In this document: positions 1-8,500 of the stretch, piece by piece
Layout: each line of letters begins with the position of its first letter
Position numbering within the stretch: position 1 is the stretch's first letter
DNA from: an uncultured Prevotellaceae bacterium
Lineage (GTDB): Bacteria > Bacteroidota > Bacteroidia > Bacteroidales > Bacteroidaceae
Direction of reading: 5' to 3'
Assembly (NCBI GenBank): GCA_947306845.1
Contig: CAMZHP010000015.1
Location: forward strand, 1 to 20,972
DNA: 20,972 nucleotides
Position numbers and translations under genes: made by a program
The notes under the pieces: model-generated
Told to the model about the DNA's origin: nothing
What the model saw: only the letters and a program-made list of their open reading frames with translations
Databases searched by the model: none

Positions 1-1
1 C

Positions 2-469
2 GACTCGTTCGACATTCCCGTGAGCTATCCCTTCGGCTATGGCCTGAGTTACACCTCTTTTGAGTACAGCGATGCAAAGATTGCTCAGAAGAATGATGCC
101 TACGAAGTGACTGTAACTGTCAAGAATACGGGTACATACGAGGGTAAGGAAGTTGTTGAGCTTTATGTCTCTGCCCCGGACAATAAGGCAGCCAACAAGC
201 CGGCCAAGGAATTGAAAGCCTATGCCAAGACAAAGAATCTGAAGCCGGGCGAGAGCGAGACTTTAACACTCAGCGTAAAGGCTGCCGACCTTGCTTCATT
301 TGATGCCGATGCCTCTTCATGGGTGGTTGCCGAAGGCGAATATCAGTTCCTCGTGGCTGCTTCGGTTCAGGACATCAAGGCCACTTTGCCTGCTCAGGTG
401 AAAGCCCAGCAGACGAAGGCCCACGATGTGCTGAAACCCAATGTAAAACTCAATTTACTAAAGAGATAG
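2..469 (+). CDS. GH3 family beta-glycosidase, C-terminal part (5' end outside window)
   Basis: The reading frame is open from base 2, so the gene begins upstream of the window and only about 155 C-terminal residues are visible. They start with a stretch containing YPFGYGLSYT, the typical junction between the second alpha/beta domain of GH3 enzymes and their fibronectin-III-like C-terminal domain. That domain follows, with strands such as VTVTVKNTG and a VVELYV strand. The catalytic residues are outside the window. The family removes terminal beta-linked glucose, xylose or related sugars from oligosaccharides. The protein ends in KLNLLKR, with no sorting-like tail, unlike the second GH3 in this window. 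Six bases separate it from the CE1 esterase gene, so the two are almost certainly cotranscribed. An internal GTG at base 20 is not a real start, because the family match begins before it. Substrate cannot be told from this fragment. Confidence 0.9.
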   Translation, partial: DSFDIPVSYPFGYGLSYTSFEYSDAKIAQKNDAYEVTVTVKNTGTYEGKEVVELYVSAPDNKAANKPAKELKAYAKTKNLKPGESETLTLSVKAADLASFDADASSWVVAEGEYQFLVAASVQDIKATLPAQVKAQQTKAHDVLKPNVKLNLLKR

Positions 470-1720
<1,251 letters not shown>

Positions 1721-1743
1721 GATAATGATCCTTCACTCCAAAA

Positions 1744-1780
1744 ACAATGCCAGGAAGAAAGCGATTCTTCCTGGCATTGT
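1744..1780. terminator. Perfect 16-bp stem-loop between convergent genes
   Basis: Bases 1744-1759 and 1765-1780 are perfect inverted repeats around a 5-base loop. The hairpin lies between the stop of the CE1 gene (1720) and the stop of the minus-strand GH31 gene (1814). Read on the minus strand, the stem is followed by a short T run (complement of the A-rich bases 1740-1744), so it fits an intrinsic terminator best for GH31. On the plus strand the following bases are only weakly T-rich, but such a stable stem probably ends the GH3-CE1 transcript too or protects its 3' end. Confidence 0.8.
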
Positions 1781-1813
1781 CTATTATCACACTCAAATCG
1801 AAAGTGCCTGCGA

Positions 1814-4000
1814 TCAAGGATTGAGTCGCGCGGCCTCTGACTCGCGGACAAAGACGGGGATGAATGCCTTGCTGACGGCAGTGGTCACTGTTTGCCCTCC
1901 GTCATAGTGCTTGCCGGTGCGGTAGTCACGCCATCCGCCCTCGCATTTGGGCAGATAGGTCTTCCACTCCGTGACATTCGGTTCGGTTACCGGACTGATG
2001 AGCAGCGAGGGACCGAACATATACTCATATTTCTGTTGCAAGGCCATCGGGTCATTGGCAAAGTCGAAGACCAGCGGGCGCATCAGTGTATATCCTTCTT
2101 TGGAGATAGCCTCGGAGCATTGTGCAATATAAGGCAGCAGTTTTTCTCTCTCACGCAGACAATTGGCAATGATGCCCTTTGCTTCCTCTCCGTAGTTCCA
2201 TGGCTCGGTGTTGCTCATATAGCCGTGCACACGCATCAGTGGCAGGTAAACGCTCGTCTCTATCCAGCGAAGCAAGCGCTCGATGTAGTCGGCATCGGTG
2301 TATTGGTTGGATGGACGGAAGAACCCTCCTGCATCGTAGGTCCACCAAGGGATACCTGCTGCCTGTACGCCCAGTCCTGCGACAATCTGGCGTCGGAATG
2401 TCTCCCAGTCGTTGCCCACATCACCGCTCCATAGTGCGGAACCATAGCGCTGGATGCCCGGGAATCCGCTGCGGGTGAGAATCATCGGTTCCTTCCCAGC
2501 CTGTGTCAGTCCCTCAAAGACAGTTTTGTTGACGAGCAGCGGATAGACGTTGCGCACCTCTTCTCCAGCCCATTTCCCGTTGTTCACACGCCGACCCACG
2601 AGGTCATCGTTTTCCGGTTCTGTCGCATCCTGCCACCAGGCATCGATGCCGAGGGGTACGAGGCGCTCCCTGAAATTTTTCCAGTAGGCATTGGCCGCAT
2701 CAGGGTTGAAGAAGTCTATCCAGTCGGTGCCGTTGATATAGTAATTATCCCGTACCATCTGGCGGCCCACCTCAGAGTTTTTGTCGATTTTCGACCACAC
2801 GCTCACCATCAGTCGGATGTCCATCTTGTGGAGGCTGTCGGTCAGTGCCTTGGGGTCGGGGTAGTACTGCTCGTCAAACTGCATGGAGTTCCATCCGTAT
2901 TTGCCCCAGTACTGCCAGTCTTGCACGATGACGCTGATGGGCAGTTGTTCCTTGCGGAAACGGTTGGCGGTCTGCAGAATTTCCTCTGAGGAATGGAAGC
3001 GTTCGCGGCAGTGGATATAGCCAAGCGCCCATTTGGGCATCAGGGGGGCTTTGCCGGTCAGTTCACGGTAGGTGGCAATGACCTCGTCTGCATTTCCCAC
3101 GAAGACAGTATAGTCCACCGCTTTGGCTATTGGAGACCGGAAGACGGTCTCATCCTTCACTTTCTGATAGAAAAGGGTGGGGGAGTCGCCTCTGGAGAGT
3201 TCGGCTCTCAGCGTGTGTTTTCCTGCTTCCAGGTGGACGATGGCAGAAGCTGTGGGTGGCAACCACATGTTTTGCATCTCTATCACGGTTTTCCCATCTA
3301 TCGTGAGGTTGTGGCGGCGGGCCATCTTCTGTCCCACGTCGAGCAGCAGTGAGTAGTCGCCTGCCTCATTGATGTCGATGGTTCCCTCAAAAATGTTGCG
3401 CTGGCGTACCTCCTGCCTGCCGCCCTCTGTCGAAGTGACATTCACCACCTCGCTGGTGCCCACCTCACTGAGTCGGTTGAGTTTCACACTGTTGTCTGCT
3501 GGATTATAGTCCACCAGACCATAGTTGTTCCACAGCACGCCGTAACCCTTGCTTGACAGGAGCATGGGAAGTGATATTTGCGTGTTGACCTGTGTCAGCC
3601 TACGTGTCAGTCCCCTGACATTGCTGTATCCGTCCTGGAACTGTCCCAGTCCGAAGAGGCACTCATCTTTGGGCGACTCAAACGCCAGTGTTGCTTCTCC
3701 CGAGATGAGTTGGTGGCGTGTGGCACGGAAAACCACCTTGCCGCTCTTGTTGCGTATGGTCACGGTTTGCCGTTTGTTGTCCACCTTGACTTTCAGGTCG
3801 CTTTTACCCTCCGTCTCATGCTTGACATAGAGCCAGTCGGGCAGGTTGGTCTGAACATTGCCATCCTCAGAGAACTGAATTCTCACAGCATTTCGAGCCA
3901 TTGGGGTGATGGTTAATTTCCCCTTGCCAAAATCCTTGGTCACAGCACTCACCTGCATGAAGGTCAGCAGTGAGAACAATAGAAGCAGTATCTTCTTCAT
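1814..4000 (-). CDS. Secreted GH31 glycosidase, alpha-xylosidase-like, with abrupt C-terminus
   Basis: The protein has 728 residues with a signal peptide at about 1-19 (hydrophobic core LLLLFSLLTF). An N-terminal GH31 beta-sandwich (about 20-200) is followed by a short PA14-like insert at about 205-285. The (beta/alpha)8 barrel runs from about 320 to 640. WWQDATEPE carries the expected nucleophile Asp458, and SALWSGD carries the likely acid/base Asp527. The stretch VIVQDWQYWGKYGW (357-370) and the PA14-like insert resemble Bacteroidota alpha-xylosidases that act on xyloglucan oligosaccharides, so alpha-xylosidase is the favoured activity, though alpha-glucosidase is possible. After IPVFVR (714-719), where family members usually continue with an AGS-like turn and a further beta domain, the protein stops within nine residues. 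The gene follows the barrel protein gene by about 95 bp, with no clear promoter box between them, so the two may be cotranscribed. Confidence 0.88.
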   Translation of the reverse strand: MKKILLLLFSLLTFMQVSAVTKDFGKGKLTITPMARNAVRIQFSEDGNVQTNLPDWLYVKHETEGKSDLKVKVDNKRQTVTIRNKSGKVVFRATRHQLISGEATLAFESPKDECLFGLGQFQDGYSNVRGLTRRLTQVNTQISLPMLLSSKGYGVLWNNYGLVDYNPADNSVKLNRLSEVGTSEVVNVTSTEGGRQEVRQRNIFEGTIDINEAGDYSLLLDVGQKMARRHNLTIDGKTVIEMQNMWLPPTASAIVHLEAGKHTLRAELSRGDSPTLFYQKVKDETVFRSPIAKAVDYTVFVGNADEVIATYRELTGKAPLMPKWALGYIHCRERFHSSEEILQTANRFRKEQLPISVIVQDWQYWGKYGWNSMQFDEQYYPDPKALTDSLHKMDIRLMVSVWSKIDKNSEVGRQMVRDNYYINGTDWIDFFNPDAANAYWKNFRERLVPLGIDAWWQDATEPENDDLVGRRVNNGKWAGEEVRNVYPLLVNKTVFEGLTQAGKEPMILTRSGFPGIQRYGSALWSGDVGNDWETFRRQIVAGLGVQAAGIPWWTYDAGGFFRPSNQYTDADYIERLLRWIETSVYLPLMRVHGYMSNTEPWNYGEEAKGIIANCLREREKLLPYIAQCSEAISKEGYTLMRPLVFDFANDPMALQQKYEYMFGPSLLISPVTEPNVTEWKTYLPKCEGGWRDYRTGKHYDGGQTVTTAVSKAFIPVFVRESEAARLNP

Positions 4001-4010
4001 AATTTTTAAT

Positions 4011-4048
4011 TAAGTAGTTAAAGAAGTTAAGTAGTTAAAGAAGTTAAG
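4011..4048. repeat. 17-bp tandem repeat, about 2.2 copies
   Basis: The unit TAAGTAGTTAAAGAAGT occupies 4011-4027 and 4028-4044 exactly, and a third copy starts with TAAG at 4045. It lies directly upstream of the GH31 start on the minus strand. No function is evident. Its end overlaps the left arm of a small hairpin with arms TTAAGC at 4044-4049 and GCTTAA at 4055-4060. Confidence 0.85.
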
Positions 4049-4058
4049 CCATATGCTT

Positions 4059-4092
4059 AATTTTCAATCTTCAATTTTCAATTTTCAATTTT
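4059..4092. repeat. 7-bp tandem repeat (CAATTTT unit, four copies)
   Basis: From 4065, the units CAATCTT, CAATTTT, CAATTTT and CAATTTT follow each other, ending in a T run at 4089-4096 next to the stop codon of the outer-membrane barrel gene. With the 17-bp repeat it makes up most of the roughly 95-bp gap between the two minus-strand genes. Arrays like this can change in length by slippage. Confidence 0.8.
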
Positions 4093-4095
4093 TTT

Positions 4096-5433
4096 TCACC
4101 ATTTACTGGTAAAAATACGTGGTGAGACATTCAGCATCAGCCATCCCCATTGCAGTTTCTTATTTTCGGAACTACGTTTCAGTTCTTCCATCGTGTCGGT
4201 GCCTTTCATGTATGAAAAGCCCAGGCTTATCCGTGCATCCTTCATCAACTGGTAGGATGCCCTTAGTTCTATCTCATGCCCCAGCGTCTTGCTTAACTCA
4301 TTGAGGGCAGTAGACGTGGCGAGATAATGGTATGAGGCATCGAGGGAGAAACCTTTGACGGGTTTATATGTAGCACCGCCAAATATGTTCTGCAGTCCGG
4401 GTGAGAAGGTGCCAAAGTAAGCGCTGACGTAGAAAAAATCCATGGCGCCGTAAAACTTGTGCGTTGACCCGAAAGTCGTCGTGAATGCGGACATTTTGGA
4501 GTGCTTGGTCAGTCCAATAGTACCTTGTTTGGGTACCACGAACTCCTTGTCACCGCTCAGGTAGTCATAACCGGCATAGGCAGTCAGTTGCTTGTTGAAT
4601 TGATAGGATGCTTTTCCTGCTGCCATCCATGCGTTGATGGGAAGAGTTCCTGTCGTGGTGTAGTCAAGGCTTGCCTTGCCCATCTGGTGATAGTAGGCTG
4701 CCTCCAAAGTCAGGTTGCCGGGCTTGTAATTCACATATCCGCCTATCAGTTGCTGGAAGTTGGTTGCGTACTCCTCCTCAGTGCCGCATTGCATGCCGAT
4801 GTTCATGAACAGCAGCGACGCGCTCAATGGCAACTTGGGCACATCATAGTGGTACCACACCGTCTGCATGGTCTTGTAGATTTGTGAACCGTTTTGGTAG
4901 AATGTGCCGCCATTGACGTTCTTTGAGTTCTGGTTGTAGGCAACGACGGCGTGCAACTTGTGGCTGTGGTTCTCATATCCCACTTTAAGTGCGTCATGAT
5001 ACAGGGCAGCCATTGCCCAATCGTTGTTGCCGAGGATGCGCTCATCATCATACACCAGTTCCTGACGTCCAATGCGGGCAAACAGTCCATTGTTCGCTTT
5101 CAGATGTGCCCATGCCTCATATACATTGAACTTGCCGCCTCCCTCAGCACCCCAAACGCCTGAGTGCTGAGCCGTCACCTTCACTGCCAGGTTGTTGCTT
5201 TCATAGCCCACCAACAATCTGGCACGGTTGGAGATGAAAGCCGAATGGTCCTCGACCTTCTCTTCTGTAGTGACGGGGAATCCACCTTCCCTTGTCTCCC
5301 CACGAGACATCAAATTGACATCAACAGTCAGTTGGTTGGTCTTTTCCTCTTCTTTGACTTCCTGTGCCCATGTGGCAGATACAACCATCACAAGCGTTGC
5401 TGAGAGAAGGATTCTAATTGTTTGGTAACCCAT
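4096..5433 (-). CDS. Outer-membrane beta-barrel protein, alginate-export/porin type
   Basis: From the ATG at 5433 the product has 445 residues with a signal peptide (about 1-23, cleavage near ATWA-Q). The rest is alternating amphipathic strands typical of a beta-barrel. The segment GRQELVYDDERILGNNDW (about 122-139) is characteristic of the Alginate_exp-type porin family of Bacteroidota. The C-terminus ends in an aromatic residue (RIFTSKW), as expected for a strand recognised by the barrel assembly machinery. The family name does not prove alginate transport; here it more likely passes oligosaccharides or other small solutes. A longer frame opens with TTG at 5451, but that codon lies inside a probable promoter box (TAAATTTG on the minus strand), so the ATG is preferred. 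It is followed by the GH31 gene on the same strand, suggesting a shared role in uptake and trimming. Confidence 0.8.
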   Translation of the reverse strand: MGYQTIRILLSATLVMVVSATWAQEVKEEEKTNQLTVDVNLMSRGETREGGFPVTTEEKVEDHSAFISNRARLLVGYESNNLAVKVTAQHSGVWGAEGGGKFNVYEAWAHLKANNGLFARIGRQELVYDDERILGNNDWAMAALYHDALKVGYENHSHKLHAVVAYNQNSKNVNGGTFYQNGSQIYKTMQTVWYHYDVPKLPLSASLLFMNIGMQCGTEEEYATNFQQLIGGYVNYKPGNLTLEAAYYHQMGKASLDYTTTGTLPINAWMAAGKASYQFNKQLTAYAGYDYLSGDKEFVVPKQGTIGLTKHSKMSAFTTTFGSTHKFYGAMDFFYVSAYFGTFSPGLQNIFGGATYKPVKGFSLDASYHYLATSTALNELSKTLGHEIELRASYQLMKDARISLGFSYMKGTDTMEELKRSSENKKLQWGWLMLNVSPRIFTSKW

Positions 5434-5448
5434 GTGTGCAATTTTTTG

Positions 5449-5456
5449 CAAATTTA
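5449..5456 (-). promoter_or_regulatory. Candidate Bacteroidota -7 box for the barrel protein gene
   Basis: The minus strand reads TAAATTTG here, matching the Bacteroidota TAnnTTTG consensus. It would start transcription near 5443, leaving a leader of about ten bases before the ATG at 5433, which is short. No convincing -33 TTTG element was found at the expected distance. Confidence 0.3.
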
Positions 5457-5543
5457 TAAAAATCCCAGAGAAGATACTATTTATTTGTTCGATTATTCTT
5501 CAATAAATACACCAAGTGTAATTTCTTGATACAAATAAATAAA

Positions 5544-5573
5544 GTGCCGATGATGAAAGAACACCATCGGCAC
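5544..5573 (-). terminator. Intrinsic terminator of the CE8-PL1 gene
   Basis: Bases 5544-5555 and 5562-5573 pair as a 12-bp stem with one mismatch (the outer nine pairs, GTGCCGATG with CATCGGCAC, are perfect) around a 6-base loop. On the minus strand the stem is followed by TTTATTTATTTGT. It sits 25 bp after the stop codon of the giant pectinase gene and before the barrel protein gene, so these two minus-strand genes are probably separate transcription units. Confidence 0.78.
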
Positions 5574-5597
5574 ATATGCGACAAATCTTTTGGAAGG

Positions 5598-8500
5598 CTA
5601 AAGCTTCAGTATTTTTTTCCCGTTTTTGATGTAGATACCTTTCTGTAAACAATCTCTATTCTTCATACCCACTTTTCTTCCGGAGAGGTCATAGATGTCG
5701 GCTGAAGAGTCTGTGGCAGTGTCAACATGGGGCATGTTGTCGGGGTCTTGTAGCAACGTAACTGCTATATCCTTCACATTGCCGGTGTACTGGCCCTGTG
5801 AACTCTGCCAGGTGATGACCAGTTGCTTGAGCCCTTCCTCCATGGCGGCGGTGTCGAATCCATAGTCGCGGTAAGACTGCCAGTCGCCAGTATTGCTGAT
5901 AGACATGGTCTTGTTGGCCTCTATACGTCCTGATTTTTTGTCGGTGAGGAGAAAGTTGAGCTTGAAATCACTTCGTTTTGTGGCAGCCTGGAAAGAAAAA
6001 TGGTATGTTCCCGCCTCTTTGCAGTTGAGCAAGAATGATGCCTGGTCGCCATGGCTGAAACTGTCAAAAGTATCGTTGAGCACTTTGGCAGCTTGCTTTC
6101 CACTGGGCTCAGTGATGATTTCTGCCTTGTCGAGATTCAGTTTCTCTGTGGGGATGTTGATGGCGCCGCTGATATCTTCTTCTGTTTTATACTCGACATA
6201 ACCCTCTGGATGCCCACCCTCGTTCTGCGCCTCGGTGATGTGAGCCACCAGTGAGTTCATATAAACCTCCAGCATGGTATATCCTTCTTCGTTGAGCAAA
6301 TTGCCGTCGGATGCATCAGAAGGGTCAAGTCCATGTCCTATTTCCCATTCATCAGGGATTCCATCGCCGTCGGTGTCGGCAGGAGCGTCTTGACCAACCA
6401 GCGTAGGCCAAGGGTTCCAGTCGTCAGCAGCATCGGCAGGCCTTAGGTCATAGGGCGTGTCAATAATGCCATATACATCGCCATCACCTTTTCCTGTGTA
6501 GGTGGCCTTGTTGCTACGGGTGTCGCTTATCACCAGTTCATCAACTATGTCGCGGTGCAGTGAGGCACCGGCATACTGCAAAACTTTCTCGTATGCATCC
6601 TCCGCAGTGTGTGTCGTGACATACATGAAGCTCAAGGGTTCTTTTAAGCGTATGGTGTCCTCGGTGACTTTGTTGTAATTGGGCAGAGAATGATCGATAT
6701 GGGGGTAAACACCTACGCCCCAGTTGTCGTTGGTCACAGAGGAATATTTTGAGTTGACATTTCCGTCAATGAAATATTTGCCCCATATCATATAACTACC
6801 GTCACTCTCATTGGTGGAAATGCCCAATCCGGCGATTCGGGTGGCATTTCTCCCGCTTTTGCTTTGCATGGTTCCTGGTCCGGGCTGGTAATAGCAGTTG
6901 ACGATGTTGGCCTTCATTCCCTCACCTCCATAGCAGCCATTGCCTGCCCAGTTGTAAATCACATTATTGCGGTAGTCGGTAGTGTCTTTCTGAACATACA
7001 TGGGACGGTTGGCCAAACGTGGTGTGCGCGAGTCGTGGTGAGCCAGCAGGTTGTGGTGGTAGGTGGCACCCTTGCCACCCCAGTTGCCACCATAGCCATG
7101 GGCTTTTTTCACATGTGTGCTGTTGCGCAGGCTTTGGGAGATGATGCTCCACTGTACCGTCATGTGCTCATTGCCGTAAACGGAGCAGCATTCATCGACG
7201 CTCCACGAGATGGAGCAGTGGTCGACCATAATGTTTTTCCCGTCAAATCCGCATAGTCCATCAGGCTCACCCTCAGAGGTGTCTCCAGGACGGAATCGCA
7301 GGTATCTGAGGATGACATTGGGAGCAGCTATGACAAAATCCCAATCAGCTATGCAGATGCCGTCGCCAGGTGCTGTCTGTCCTGCTATGGTGACATTGCC
7401 GTGCGAGAGTTTCAGCTGTGACTTCAGATGGATAGTTCCACTGACATCGAACACAATGGTGCGTGTGCCAGACTGTTGGCAAGCCCATCGCAGGGAACCC
7501 TTGCCGGAATCATTGAGATTCGTGACATGATAGACTGCGCCCCCTCTGCCACCGGTCACATAGCGGCCATAGCCTTCTGCACCGGGAAAGGCTGGTGTCT
7601 TCTCTGTCCGTTGGTCGTCATCATTGTCTTTTCCCACTTGTATCTCAGCTCCTTCTCCCATTCCTCCGTTGGGGTTGGTGGCGAAGATGGTGTATGTGCC
7701 AGGAGTTGTGGCGGCAAATGATGTGGCAGTTTGGTTGGCCACATATTGACCGTCACGCAGAATAACATAGCATCGTGCATCCTCAACCTCTGGCCAGCTC
7801 AATGTGTTACCATTGGCAGTCACCTGAGGTGCAGCTGTGGTGAAAGCCTCTTCTGTCGGCAGCCAACTGTCGATGCCGCCAAGAACATTTTCGACGGTGA
7901 ATCTCGTGGCCTCCTCATCGGTCAGTACGGGTGTGTATTTGTTGGTGCTGGTAGGTGAGTTTGTGCGCTTGCTTAGGTCGATTTCATTGCCGTTTTTGTC
8001 GACAGACTTGTACTCATAGAAATGAGTGGGCAGCTGACTCATGCTGCGCCATCCGGCTGCAGAGGGCTTCACATTCATCTTTGTGTGGAGGAAATAAGCC
8101 CTGGGCTCATTTTGCCATGGTCTTCCAAGGTCATAATTACCCTCGGCGTTAAAACCAGGATATGCGTTTACTGTGCAATGTTGGAAAACATATCCCCATT
8201 TGAGCATGGGACTGGTGGCGGGTGCGGTGATAGGCCCGGAGTTGGTCATGATGAGTTCGCATTGGTCATAGAAATGGTTGCCACCTCCGCAGATGTAGTC
8301 GACTGCGCCATAAATCTGGCATCCTATGTAGTAGCCGCTTTCACCGGTGACCTGGGTGTCCTGCTGGCTCATCATCGCAACATTCTTGAATATGGCCTTC
8401 TTGCCGCCTGAGATGGCAACGCCCACGCCAGACTGGCTTTTGCCAAAGTCCTTGTCGTTGCGCACGGAGATGTCCTGCAAATAGTTGCCGCCTGTATTGT

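Noticed and set aside
4001..4095. Insertion-sequence scar or attachment site
   Set aside because: The tandem repeats lack terminal inverted repeats, a transposase remnant or a target duplication, and look like simple-sequence arrays.
5434..5451. TTG-initiated N-terminal extension of the barrel protein
   Set aside because: The TTG sits inside a probable promoter box, and the extension puts extra residues before a good signal peptide.
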